Shown piece by piece: positions 1 to 8,164 of a stretch of 64,000 nucleotides of DNA. The position numbers and the translations under genes are program-made. The stretch is taken from NCBI RefSeq assembly GCF_000399685.1, contig NZ_KB976987.1, positions 1,441,184 through 1,505,183 of the forward strand, read 5' to 3'. The DNA comes from Acinetobacter pittii ANC 4050 (lineage in GTDB: Bacteria; Pseudomonadota; Gammaproteobacteria; Pseudomonadales; Moraxellaceae). Under the pieces are notes generated by a model, which was given only the letters and a program-made list of their open reading frames with translations, ran no database searches and was not told the origin of the DNA. Each line of letters starts with the position of its first letter. Positions within the stretch are counted from its first letter, which is position 1.

Positions 1-182
1 CCTGAGCGGCCACCGCGATCATCATCGTCATCGTCGTCATCACGGCTACGACCTCGGCCTCGGCCACCTGAACGGCCACCGCGATCGTCATCATCGTCAT
101 CATCATAACGGCTGCGACCACGGCCACTTGAGCGGCTACCGCGATCGTCATCATCATCATCATCATCACGACTGCGGCCACG
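1..182. repeat. Tandem repeat encoding acidic/Arg-Gly tail units
   Basis: At least three degenerate copies of a unit of about 60-70 bp, rich in gat/cat triplets, encode GRGRSR, a run of Asp, then RGGRS-like residues of the hydrophilin. The Asp-codon runs differ in length between copies, as expected from slippage. The array may continue beyond the left edge. Confidence 0.7.
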
Positions 183-449
183 ACCATTACGGTCATTTTT
201 ATGACTTAAAGCACCCGCTTCACGTGCTTCTTCAGACGTAAATTCATGAGCGTTACCACTTGCATGGGCTGCTCGGCCAGCTTCACGAGCTTCTTCAGAC
301 GTAAACTCATGTGCATTACCACTTGCATGGGCTGCTCGCCCACCTTTGCTGGCTATTTCTCGTACTCTTTCAGGATCCATACTTGCAAATCCACGATTTG
401 AAGTACCTGTTCTATTGTTATCATCATCTTCATATCTAGTATTAGCCAT
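1..449 (-). CDS. KGG-repeat (Con-10/GsiB-like) stress hydrophilin, 3' end beyond window
   Basis: The minus-strand frame opens at an ATG at 449 behind a good AGGAAG ribosome site and runs off the left edge, so the C-terminus is missing. The N-terminus contains GFASMDPERVREIASKGG, the KGG motif of stress-induced hydrophilins. Two nearly identical 21-residue units (RAAHASGNAHEFTSEEAREAG) follow, then an Asp/Arg/Gly-rich tail with three visible copies of GRGRSR-(D/Y)-D5/6-RG. The whole protein is hydrophilic with no membrane segment. Proteins of this kind are known as desiccation or general-stress hydrophilins; that role here is inferred from the family and from the neighbouring katE island. The acidic/basic tail could also contact nucleic acid, but nothing in the sequence proves this. 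Confidence 0.85.
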   Translation of the reverse strand, partial: MANTRYEDDDNNRTGTSNRGFASMDPERVREIASKGGRAAHASGNAHEFTSEEAREAGRAAHASGNAHEFTSEEAREAGALSHKNDRNGRGRSRDDDDDDDDRGSRSSGRGRSRYDDDDDDDRGGRSGGRGRGRSRDDDDDDDDRGGRS

Positions 450-920
450 AGTTATATCTTCCTATATTTAATTATAGTCACTACCGCTTTTGGTTAACGG
501 ATTTAATTAAGATAGAAGATCTGTAATATTTTCCCACCTAGGCTCTGTATCAATCGATTTAAATGTATATAAAATTAAAATTTTAATTTTTTATAACTAT
601 ATTATTTAAATAAGAATTTATATATTCCAACTTTTATTCAACTTTACCTTTTATATAATTATTCACTCATTATTACTCAAGCGTACATTAAAATATATTC
701 TTACAATCGGTTTTAAAACTATCATGTAAATAACAAAACAGTTTAAATAAAAACAAAAAGTAAAACTATGAAACATCCCCACCTAAAAAAATACAAATGA
801 AAAACAAATAATTTTATTAAAAAACAGAAACATATATCATTACATTTCTTTAAAATCTTTACTTGAGTAATAAAAAATACTATTTAAAAATTAATTTAAG
901 ATATTTTGAGTGAGTTAGCC
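450..920. other. AT-rich intergenic region, no gene seen
   Basis: About 470 bases between the hydrophilin start and the next rightward gene. It is very AT-rich with many stops in all frames. It presumably holds the two divergent promoters, but I saw no convincing hairpin, operator or RNA gene. Confidence 0.5.
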
Positions 921-1322
921 ATGAAAGCAGATCAACAATCATCACTTCCACAATATATTCATATTTCTATTCCAGAAATTCTATTAGGTCATATTAAGTC
1001 TAAGAATTCATGGCAAAATTATGATCAAGAATGGAGTTATAGATTAGAACCCCCACATGCAAGCCATCCCTTCCAAAGAGACTTATACATTATTAAATCA
1101 AAAGATATGAACCAAGAAGATATAAAATTATTACACGATAATATCGTACATCAAGATAATAAAGCTCCACACAATATAGAGGGAGCAAAAAAAGTTATTC
1201 AGGAAATATTAGACTTATCTAACAATATACCGATAGAAAATTGGTTAGAAGACACAGGAAACCGTTCTATTATTGAGAGTATGATTGATAAAAATAAAAT
1301 TAAATTAATGGATATTATGTAA
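921..1322 (+). CDS. hypothetical protein, 133 aa
   Basis: I do not recognise this protein. It is a hydrophilic, Asn/Ile/Lys-rich, probably cytosolic polypeptide with no signal peptide or membrane segment. Conserved-looking aromatic and acidic residues occur in the N-terminal half (SWQNYDQEWSYRLEPPHASH). The ATG at 921 is preferred; an in-frame TTG at 906 would add five residues but has no better ribosome site. It lies alone between the hydrophilin and the SDR gene, about 140 bp upstream of the latter. Base composition is more AT-rich than the neighbouring metabolic genes, which could mean recent acquisition or weak constraint. Confidence 0.55.
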   Translation: MKADQQSSLPQYIHISIPEILLGHIKSKNSWQNYDQEWSYRLEPPHASHPFQRDLYIIKSKDMNQEDIKLLHDNIVHQDNKAPHNIEGAKKVIQEILDLSNNIPIENWLEDTGNRSIIESMIDKNKIKLMDIM

Positions 1323-1462
1323 TTCTCAAATCTAAAATATTTTTTTACATCCTTATATATAAAATAACAAAGACAACTTATTAAAAAATTCATTTTACTT
1401 ATATTTACGCAACAACAGTTCACCCTATGAAAATTAGATATTCATACAGAGGTATTTAAAAC

Positions 1463-2341
1463 ATGGAAAACTCAACAAATCAGTATCCGACGTCTGCTCC
1501 AGCACAAGTTCAATCTCATCAACCAGGCGATCAGGAAAAAATGCATCCTGAACCAGAGATTATAAAAAGTTCCCATAAAGGTAGCGAGAAGTTAAAAGGT
1601 AAAGTTGCCGTTATTAGTGGTGGTGATAGTGGTATAGGCCGTTCTGTCGCTGTATTGTTTGCCCGTGAAGGAGCCGATATTGCCATCCTTTATCTTGAAG
1701 AAGATCAAGATGCCGAAATAACTAAACAGCTCGTGGAAAGAGAAGGACAACATTGTCTTTTATTAAAAGGTGATATTTCTGATCCAGATGTTGCAAAACT
1801 AGATATTGATAAAGTTCTACAACAGTACGGCAAAATTAATATTTTAGTGAATAATGCTGGTGTGCAATATCAACAAAAGGAAATTGAGAGTATTAGTAAT
1901 GAGCAGTTAGAAAAGACATTTAAAACCAATATTTTTCCAATGTTTTATCTTACTAAAGAAGCCATTCCTTATATGGAAGAAGGCGACAGTATTATTAATA
2001 CGACCAGTATTACCAGCTATCAAGGTCATGATGAGCTAATCGATTACGCAAGTACTAAAGGTGCTATTACTACTTTTACGCGCAGCTTATCGAACAATTT
2101 AATGAAACAGAAAAAAGGTATACGAGTGAATGGTGTGGCACCTGGCCCTATCTGGACTCCCCTCATTCCAAGTAGTTTCGATGCAGAAACCGTTGCAGAA
2201 TTTGGTAAAGATACGCCAATGGGAAGAATGGGACAACCAAGTGAAGTTGCACCTGCTTATCTTTTCCTTGCCTCAGATGATGCGAGTTATATTACAGGTC
2301 AGGTTATTCATGTAAACGGTGGTCAAATCGTTAATGGCTAA
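1463..2341 (+). CDS. SDR family oxidoreductase (YghA/YdaD-like general stress type)
   Basis: A 292-residue short-chain dehydrogenase. About 45 hydrophilic, Pro/Gln-rich N-terminal residues precede the Rossmann core, as in the YghA/YdaD 'general stress' subgroup. The cofactor motif is SGGDSGIG (52-59), the structural motif NNAG (130-133), and the catalytic set is Ser182, Tyr195 and Lys199 (YASTK). The C-terminal signature GQVIHVNGG is present. It should be an NAD(P)-dependent cytosolic oxidoreductase; the substrate cannot be read from sequence. AGAGG at about 1447-1451 serves as ribosome site. It is convergent with katE and shares a terminator with it, which fits a stress island rather than a catabolic operon. 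Confidence 0.9.
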   Translation: MENSTNQYPTSAPAQVQSHQPGDQEKMHPEPEIIKSSHKGSEKLKGKVAVISGGDSGIGRSVAVLFAREGADIAILYLEEDQDAEITKQLVEREGQHCLLLKGDISDPDVAKLDIDKVLQQYGKINILVNNAGVQYQQKEIESISNEQLEKTFKTNIFPMFYLTKEAIPYMEEGDSIINTTSITSYQGHDELIDYASTKGAITTFTRSLSNNLMKQKKGIRVNGVAPGPIWTPLIPSSFDAETVAEFGKDTPMGRMGQPSEVAPAYLFLASDDASYITGQVIHVNGGQIVNG

Positions 2342-2353
2342 TCATTAAGATAT

Positions 2354-2392
2354 AAAAAAGCCCTGAAAGTAAAAGCTTTCAGGGCTTTTTTT
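2354..2392. terminator. Bidirectional terminator between SDR gene and katE
   Basis: A-run, GCCCTGAAAG, short loop, CTTTCAGGGC and T-run form a near-perfect hairpin with U-tracts on both strands. It sits between two convergent stop codons. Confidence 0.9.
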
Positions 2393-2397
2393 AGTTG

Positions 2398-4536
2398 TTA
2401 AGCTGGTACGTGAGCAGCTATTTGTTCTCGTGACCAAACACGATGAGCCATAATCAAGTTTTTGAATTTTTCAGCAATTTGCTGGAATTCATCTTCAACT
2501 AGCGTACCTTCATCGGCAACTAAACCTAGCGGTTCAAGTAAATCAGATTTATTTCCTAAAAATACAATTGGTTTTAAATGTTTATAAGCTTCGAGTACAT
2601 AGTGGCGCGCTACGCCATCTTGCATAACAGCATTTAAATTATCGCCATCAGGAATAATCACCGCATCATAAGCGATTGAAGGTTCAGCCATTTGCATTCC
2701 ATCAGCCACAATAATGTTGTCTTGATGATCTTTTACTGGAGCCAAGCTCGGGGCTAGTAAATGAACAACCGCACCTTCTTTAATCGCCCAATTTTTAATA
2801 GCTTCAAGGGTATCTGACTTCACAAGGTTATGAATAAGCACAGCAACTTTTCGGCCTTGAATATCTTCTGGAGGGAAAGCCAAGAAAGATAATTTAGCCG
2901 ACTTTTCAACTGCGGTTTTCTTATAATCTAGCGTTAAATCAGGAACTTCAATTCCTAAATTAGCACCTACTTGTCGAGCTAAGTCGAGATCAATATTTGC
3001 CAAAATTTGTTGAACTTGGCGCTCACGGATGTGTTTTCTTTGCACTTTACTTAATTCAAAAGTATAGGCATCGACCACATGCTTTTGCTCATGAGGCGCA
3101 AGGCTCTTGTAGTAAAGGCGCGGTTGTGAAAAATGATCGGAAAAGGTTTCACTTCTTTGACGAAGTTTATGTCCACTAATATTTTCAGGATAGCTTTCGA
3201 AACCACCATTTGAAGCCGCAGGTGGTGTTTCTGCTGGCCAATCATTATCAATTGAGTTTGGTTGGTATGCAGCCTGCCCTTTGTGAATCGTATGTTGGTG
3301 AAGACCATCTCGTTGATTGTTATGGAATGGACACACAGGTTTATTGATCGGGATTTGATGGAAGTTTGGTCCGCCTAAACGACTTAACTGCGTATCGGTG
3401 TAAGAGAATAGACGTGCTTGTAAAAGTGGGTCATTTGTAAAATCAATTCCTGGCACGATGTGGCCTGGACAGAAAGCCACCTGCTCTGTTTCTGCAAAGA
3501 AATTATCTACATTGCGGTTCAAAACAAATCGGCCAATTGGTGTTACTGGAACCAACTCTTCAGGAATAATTTTTGTTGGATCTAACAAATCGAAGTCAAA
3601 GTTCATTTCATCATCTTCTTCGATAATTTGTACACCCAATTCCCATTCTGGATAAACCCCATTCTCAATCGCTTCATAGAGATCTCGACGGTGGAAATCC
3701 GGATCTTTACCTGCAAGCTTTTGAGCTTCATCCCATACTAAAGCACTTAAACCTTGTTTAGGCGTCCAGTGGAATTTCACGAAATGAGATTTGCCTTGAG
3801 CATTAATAAGACGGAATGTATGCACACCAAAACCCTGTATTGAGCGTAGGTTACGTGGAATAGCACGGTCCGACATCGCCCAAATGACTGCATGTGCTGA
3901 CTCAGGCACTAAAGATACAAAATCCCAGAAAGTATCGTGAGCAGTTGCGCCTGTTGGCATTTCTGTATCTGGTTCAGGTTTTACGGCATGCACGAAGTCT
4001 GGAAATTTAATACCATCTTGTACAAAAAATACGGGTGCATTGTTACCCACTAAATCGAAATTACCTTCTTGGGTATAAAACTTAATTGCGAAACCGCGAA
4101 TATCACGCACAGTATCGGCAGAACCACGTGGGCCTTGCACAGTTGAGAAACGTACAAAAATTGGCGTTTGAATACTTGGATCGGTTAAAAATCCCGCCTT
4201 TGTAAAACGTTCATTTCCTTCATAGGCCTGAAAGTAACCATGTGCACCTACGCCACGTGCATGCACAATACGTTCAGGAATACGTTCATGGTCAAAATGA
4301 GTGATCTTCTCTCTTAAAATAAAATCTTCTAGTAGTGTCGAACCACGGATGCCCGCTCTTAAACTATTTTGGTTATCCGCTATTTTAACCCCTTGGTTTG
4401 TGGTTAATGCCTCATTGGTTGCATCATCTCTGACTGAGTCTAATTGTTCAGTTTTTTGGGTAGTATTGGCTTTATTTGCAGCGTCCGCACCAGCCATTTC
4501 ACTTGTTTTATTTGTTGATTTAACATTATCAGTCAT
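2398..4536 (-). CDS. katE: Catalase HPII, large-subunit monofunctional heme catalase
   Basis: A 712-residue clade-2 catalase that dismutates hydrogen peroxide in the cytosol. Order: disordered Asn/Thr-rich N-terminal arm (about 1-60), catalase beta-barrel core, and a C-terminal DJ-1/PfpI-like domain (about 555-700) typical of HPII. Numbering from the ATG at 4536, distal His92 (VHARG), Asn165 (VGNNAP) and heme-ligand Tyr379 (RLFSY) align with His128, Asn201 and Tyr415 of E. coli HPII. The residue matching HPII His392 is Cys356 (AFCPGH), so the His-Tyr crosslink of E. coli HPII cannot form. The start at 4536 is preferred over the ATG at 4542 because AGGT is then correctly spaced. The neighbours suggest stationary-phase or desiccation stress expression. 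Confidence 0.97.
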   Translation of the reverse strand: MTDNVKSTNKTSEMAGADAANKANTTQKTEQLDSVRDDATNEALTTNQGVKIADNQNSLRAGIRGSTLLEDFILREKITHFDHERIPERIVHARGVGAHGYFQAYEGNERFTKAGFLTDPSIQTPIFVRFSTVQGPRGSADTVRDIRGFAIKFYTQEGNFDLVGNNAPVFFVQDGIKFPDFVHAVKPEPDTEMPTGATAHDTFWDFVSLVPESAHAVIWAMSDRAIPRNLRSIQGFGVHTFRLINAQGKSHFVKFHWTPKQGLSALVWDEAQKLAGKDPDFHRRDLYEAIENGVYPEWELGVQIIEEDDEMNFDFDLLDPTKIIPEELVPVTPIGRFVLNRNVDNFFAETEQVAFCPGHIVPGIDFTNDPLLQARLFSYTDTQLSRLGGPNFHQIPINKPVCPFHNNQRDGLHQHTIHKGQAAYQPNSIDNDWPAETPPAASNGGFESYPENISGHKLRQRSETFSDHFSQPRLYYKSLAPHEQKHVVDAYTFELSKVQRKHIRERQVQQILANIDLDLARQVGANLGIEVPDLTLDYKKTAVEKSAKLSFLAFPPEDIQGRKVAVLIHNLVKSDTLEAIKNWAIKEGAVVHLLAPSLAPVKDHQDNIIVADGMQMAEPSIAYDAVIIPDGDNLNAVMQDGVARHYVLEAYKHLKPIVFLGNKSDLLEPLGLVADEGTLVEDEFQQIAEKFKNLIMAHRVWSREQIAAHVPA

Positions 4537-4591
4537 GTTCATTACCTATGTTTTAAAGTTAAACGTGGGGTGAATTAAAAAACTCCAAGAG

Positions 4592-6004
4592 TTAGTTTTT
4601 GTTAAAGGAACTTAAATATGGAAAAAGGAGCTCAACATATTTACGTGTGCTCCATAGACCAATGCTTTTATGATGTGAATCTGGGGCCAAAAACGGGATC
4701 AGCTTACATATCTTTATGGCAAGATCAGGTGTTTGACGTATACGTTCCTGAAGTGCGTCGAGTTCGCCATCAGAAATATAGCTAAAGAGATAATCTTGAA
4801 TACGCTGACTATTTTTTAGTTCTCTGCTGTAAGCCAAAAAGTTAGAAGAATGGTCATTACCAGCAATCCAGTCATGAATAATTTGTCGTTCTACAGGGTT
4901 AAATACCCCAAACATTTTTCCATATTCTTCATTAATCATTCGCCAGAACACGCTCTGTTCGGGGTCAGTATTAAATTTAATCCATTTATGATCAATGAGA
5001 TGTGTAACCAGGCCTTTAACGTCTTCAGGTTTTGATAACCATTGGTTAATGGTTTTACATCCAAACTGTCTTTTTTCGTTATGAATGAGCTGACCCACAA
5101 GCGCTTTTCTTTTTAAAATTTTAAGAACTAAATCTTCAAGATTTAAATTTTTAATAATTTTAGAAGATGATACGCCATGGCTATTAAGAGCAAAACCGCG
5201 CTTCAATTTATTAAAGAAGTGTTCTTTGTCTCTATATTTATCGTAAATATTTTCTATAACTTTAATTGCTTTATCTGCATGGCCGTTATCAATGTTATCG
5301 ATAGTGATATGCAAATTAAAATATTTAGAATCAATACCAAGTTCCGCAAGCTCATAATTACTGATGAGCAGATGAAGTGGCAGTTGCTCATAGCCTAAAT
5401 TAAAGCCAACAATTTCAGGAATAAACTCAGATGGAGCATAACCAAGCGCCAGCTGAATCACAGCATTATGATAATATTCATCTTCTAAGAGTAGATCAAA
5501 ACTATCGAGCCCAAGACTACGTAATAAGTCATCATAGATACACACATGATTTGCTTTCGGCTCACCTAGCCCCAGCTCTTCCAAATAGGTAATAATAAGG
5601 TCATGAAAAACCGGATCATTCCAGTAATGAACTGAACTATATAGCCATGCACCGTCTACTTTTTTAGTGGGTGAAACTTTAATTAAAAACTCAAATGCCT
5701 GACCGACATTTTTAAAGTACTCTCTCTCACCTCCACTTTGTCTACGATTCAAATAGGTCTGAAATAGCTCACAATTTTCTTTATTGTCTTTTTCACACCA
5801 TTCTTTAACCATATTTATAGAAGAAGGAAAATCAATTTCATTTTGATCTATTTTATCTATTTCCTTAATAAGAAATTCTCTTGCTGTCTTTTCTTTTTCA
5901 AAACTAGAAATATCAGGATCAAGGAAAAAAACAAATAATTCGTAATAGTTCTGTTGATTATCTTGTAATAAGTCTAATAATCTTTTTTTCACTACAACAG
6001 GCAT
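4592..6004 (-). CDS. Iron-containing redox enzyme family protein (heme-oxygenase-like diiron oxidase fold)
   Basis: A 470-residue cytosolic protein, upstream of and co-oriented with katE (about 55 bp apart). The central part carries a spaced acidic/His set expected of the HDO (Haem_oxygenas_2) superfamily: Glu142/143 and His153 (LEELGLGEPKANHVCIY), Glu206 (LGYEQLPLH), and His232, Asp239 and His242 (LHITIDNIDNGHADKA). HDO enzymes use a labile diiron centre for oxygen-dependent desaturation, N-oxygenation or C-C cleavage. The substrate here is unknown. The N-terminal 110 and C-terminal 200 residues are helical-looking extensions I do not recognise. A strong AAGGAG precedes the ATG. The family call rests on motif spacing alone. 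Confidence 0.7.
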   Translation of the reverse strand: MPVVVKKRLLDLLQDNQQNYYELFVFFLDPDISSFEKEKTAREFLIKEIDKIDQNEIDFPSSINMVKEWCEKDNKENCELFQTYLNRRQSGGEREYFKNVGQAFEFLIKVSPTKKVDGAWLYSSVHYWNDPVFHDLIITYLEELGLGEPKANHVCIYDDLLRSLGLDSFDLLLEDEYYHNAVIQLALGYAPSEFIPEIVGFNLGYEQLPLHLLISNYELAELGIDSKYFNLHITIDNIDNGHADKAIKVIENIYDKYRDKEHFFNKLKRGFALNSHGVSSSKIIKNLNLEDLVLKILKRKALVGQLIHNEKRQFGCKTINQWLSKPEDVKGLVTHLIDHKWIKFNTDPEQSVFWRMINEEYGKMFGVFNPVERQIIHDWIAGNDHSSNFLAYSRELKNSQRIQDYLFSYISDGELDALQERIRQTPDLAIKICKLIPFLAPDSHHKSIGLWSTRKYVELLFPYLSSFNKN

Positions 6005-6320
6005 TTCTATTCTCCTTTAGTGAGATATAAATTACCATACTTCAGCTAAACCATAATCCCAGCGTAACTTTGTTAGGTTACGTTATCAAGAAACAACTTA
6101 TAAATTTAAAAATATTAAAATTCAATAAGATAAAAAATAACACAAACTTACATTCTCACTTTTAGAATAATTTAACTGTCTGTTTTTATAAAAAATAAAT
6201 GAATTATAAATTTTATTTACATTTAACCTACCTTTAAAATTATAAAGACCTAAAAATTAACAAAAAGAAATTAAAAATAATCTTATAACTAAATTAAAAA
6301 CAGTTGTAAGGAGAAAATAA
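6005..6320. other. Divergent AT-rich intergenic region
   Basis: About 316 bases between the divergent diiron-protein and CinA-like genes. Only a small inverted repeat (CGTAAC...GTTACG near 6063-6084) stands out. No gene is seen; it presumably contains both promoters. Confidence 0.5.
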
Positions 6321-6797
6321 ATGTTTAACTCATGTTGCAAATTACTCGCACAAGAAAAAATTAAAATCGCATTTTTTGAAAGTGCTTCGGCTGGGTATCT
6401 GGCTTACCGCTTCTCTTTAAGCCCTTATTCAGGTGACATTCTTATTGGGAGTTTAGTCAGCTATGACTTACGTGTTAAAGAAAATACTCTTCATATTTCA
6501 CCTGAACTTATTGAAAAATATACGCCTGAGTCTATGCAAGTCACTGTAGAGATGATCAAAAAAGGCAAAGAACTCTTGCATGCCGACCTCTATGTTGCCT
6601 GTACTGGATTGCTAAAAAAGGGGGGCTCAGAAACTGCTGAAAAACCTGTAGGCACTTTCTTTTATTCTATTTATTATCAGAATAATTTTTATAACTTTAG
6701 AAGAGTATTTAAAGGTTTACCGTGCCTTAAACTTAGACAACTTCTTTATTACATTACCCAAGATATTGAATATATAATATTAGATAATAAAAAATAG
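6321..6797 (+). CDS. CinA-type nicotinamide-nucleotide amidohydrolase domain protein (PncC-like)
   Basis: A 158-residue single-domain protein resembling the CinA C-terminal / PncC family, which hydrolyses NMN to nicotinate mononucleotide. The opening motif FESASAGYLAYRFS corresponds to the family AES-TGG-LA segment, followed by SGDILIGSLVSYDLRVKENTL (equivalent of the GG-VTYSN-K segment), ACTGLLKKGGSETAEKPVGT, and a C-terminal tail. The length fits stand-alone PncC (about 165 aa). Several normally invariant Thr/Gly residues are replaced, so this is probably a diverged paralogue rather than the housekeeping enzyme, and its activity is uncertain. AAGGAG lies at a good distance from the ATG. Homologous domains occur in stress islands of other proteobacteria. 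Confidence 0.75.
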   Translation: MFNSCCKLLAQEKIKIAFFESASAGYLAYRFSLSPYSGDILIGSLVSYDLRVKENTLHISPELIEKYTPESMQVTVEMIKKGKELLHADLYVACTGLLKKGGSETAEKPVGTFFYSIYYQNNFYNFRRVFKGLPCLKLRQLLYYITQDIEYIILDNKK

Positions 6798-7076
6798 CTT
6801 TTCTTTATAAAAGATAACAAATACATATTTGGAAATGATCATAGTGTTTGCTTAATTCCAATGTACCTAAATGTAATTTTATCCATCTTCATATTAATTA
6901 TGTTTATTGATTAAAATTACATTTTATAGAAATCAAGGTTTTATTTAATAATCATAGTTACAGTTAAATATAGGGTAACACCCCAAGGCTACACAATAAA
7001 AATTTTCATGTTTTAATGAACCTATCTGAAGCTCTCAGATAAAACACACATCATAAATGATATGAGGTAATTAAAG

Positions 7077-7304
7077 ATGAGCACTACTAATAATCAAAGC
7101 AATCAACGCGATAATCAACAGCAACAACAACAGCAAAATGACAACCGTAACAACCAGCAGCAACAAGGCAACCAACAGCAAAACGATCAACAGCAACAAA
7201 ACAACCAGCAACAACAGCAAAATGACAACCGCCGCCAACAACAAGGCTCTAATCAAAAAGATTCAGGCCAACAAAACTCAAATAACAATAATCAGCAACG
7301 TTAA
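7077..7304 (+). CDS. Gln/Asn-rich low-complexity small protein, 75 aa
   Basis: The frame opens at an ATG at 7077 behind GAGGTAATTAAAG and encodes a polypeptide almost wholly of Gln, Asn, Asp, Arg, Ser and Gly, with repeated QQQQ and QNDNR(R/N) blocks. There is no hydrophobic residue after the initiator Met. It must be intrinsically disordered and is prion-like or hydrophilin-like in composition. Shine-Dalgarno sequence, stop codon followed by a hairpin, and position inside the katE stress island argue that it is a real gene rather than a repeat artefact. Function is unknown; a desiccation or condensate-forming role is speculation. Confidence 0.7.
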   Translation: MSTTNNQSNQRDNQQQQQQQNDNRNNQQQQGNQQQNDQQQQNNQQQQQNDNRRQQQGSNQKDSGQQNSNNNNQQR

Positions 7305-7315
7305 TTCGTTGCTGA
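7292..7315. other. Perfect hairpin spanning the stop codon of the Gln/Asn-rich gene
   Basis: TCAGCAACG-TTAATT-CGTTGCTGA, a 9-bp perfect inverted repeat with the stop codon in the loop. No T-run follows, so it may stabilise mRNA rather than terminate transcription. Confidence 0.55.
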
Positions 7316-7348
7316 CTTAAATGTCATTTGATGCGGTCATTCATTTTA

Positions 7349-7376
7349 TTTAGGAAGGTGCCCTCACCTTCCTAAA
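7349..7376. terminator. 12-bp hairpin, possible terminator without strong U-tract
   Basis: TTTAGGAAGGTG-CCCT-CACCTTCCTAAA is a perfect 12-bp stem with a 4-base loop. Only short A/T runs flank it, so termination efficiency is uncertain. Confidence 0.55.
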
Positions 7377-7420
7377 TTTACCATAAGCATAAAATTAAAT
7401 AATAGATGAGGAAAAAACTG

Positions 7421-7726
7421 ATGACAGATCAAAATAGCGATCACGCACGACTGCCAGCTGGCGACCATAATTATTGGCGCGAAAGTTACGTTACTCGTCC
7501 TTATTATCAAGAAGCTCAGCTCACTACCCCAGACCTCGATTATGACCGAGACTTTTCGACAGCCTATGAATTAGGTCATCGTGCACGTGCTGAATCGGAA
7601 CGAGGCACTCAATTCGAAGATGTCGAAGGCGGTTTAGAACAAAAATGGGAAGAATTAAAAGCTGAATCTCGTTTAAAATGGGAACATGCTAAACAAGCCA
7701 TTAAAGATGCATGGAATGGAAGATAA
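7421..7726 (+). CDS. hypothetical small stress-island protein, 101 aa
   Basis: I do not recognise the family. The protein is charged and Tyr/Trp-rich, with a central DRDFSTAYELGHRARAESERG segment and an amphipathic C-terminal helix (EQKWEELKAESRLKWEHAKQAI), reminiscent of CsbD/YtxH-type stress proteins but without a clear match. The start is placed at 7421 because GAGG lies just upstream; an in-frame ATG at 7406 would put that site inside the gene. A strong terminator follows. Soluble and cytosolic by composition. Confidence 0.7.
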   Translation: MTDQNSDHARLPAGDHNYWRESYVTRPYYQEAQLTTPDLDYDRDFSTAYELGHRARAESERGTQFEDVEGGLEQKWEELKAESRLKWEHAKQAIKDAWNGR

Positions 7727-7763
7727 CTTCTTCTAATCACATTCTCTATTGGTCCAAAGCCAT

Positions 7764-7804
7764 GAGCTTATTTCCTATTGGCCCTCGGAAATAAGCTCTT
7801 TTTA
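7764..7804 (+). terminator. Rho-independent terminator
   Basis: GAGCTTATTTCC, an 11-base loop, GGAAATAAGCTC and then TTTTTT: a 12-bp perfect stem with a U-tract, directly after the 101-aa gene. Confidence 0.9.
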
Positions 7805-7844
7805 TTGCTAAAATTTCTTAAAAACTTCAGTTTAGAACCCCTCT

Positions 7845-8063
7845 TTAGAAGAAAGGTGGCATATTAAAATTATTATTTAAATATTGATTGGCTAATTGAG
7901 CATTATCAAAAACTTCTTTCTTAAACTGTACACTCGATGCCGATAATGTATGAGTCGGTTTAATGGTTACTTCAACTACATACTTATTTTGCTCATATTT
8001 GGCTTTTACCCCATAGATTTCAGACTCATTAATACACGTCCCATCCGTAAAGTATACAAACAT
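7845..8063 (-). CDS. hypothetical protein, 72 aa
   Basis: A small soluble protein of unknown function with alternating hydrophobic residues suggestive of a small beta-rich domain (MFVYFTDGTCINESEIYGVK, then KYVVEVTIKPTH). AAGG upstream of the ATG is well spaced. It lies downstream of, and co-oriented with, the 142-aa gene but is separated from it by a hairpin. No homologue was recognised. Confidence 0.6.
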   Translation of the reverse strand: MFVYFTDGTCINESEIYGVKAKYEQNKYVVEVTIKPTHTLSASSVQFKKEVFDNAQLANQYLNNNFNMPPFF

Positions 8064-8121
8064 GCTTAACCACCTTAAGTATTCATTTGAGCGTCATCGT
8101 AATAAAATTCTAATATTATTT

Positions 8122-8150
8122 AAGCCTGATCTAGTGTTAACATCAGGCTT
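8122..8150 (-). terminator. Hairpin downstream of the 142-aa gene
   Basis: AAGCCTGAT, 11-base loop, ATCAGGCTT: a 9-bp perfect stem between two leftward genes. On the minus strand it is followed by an AT-rich stretch, not a pure U-run. Confidence 0.5.
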
Positions 8151-8164
8151 GTCTGAAAATTGAT

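Noticed and set aside
1..360. CRISPR-like repeat array
   Set aside because: Repeats are contiguous, in frame and encode a hydrophilin; there are no unique spacers and no cas genes.
7071..7256. Hydrophobic Leu/Val-rich frame opposite the Gln/Asn-rich gene
   Set aside because: It is the automatic complement of CAG/CAA/AAC repeats and has no ribosome site.
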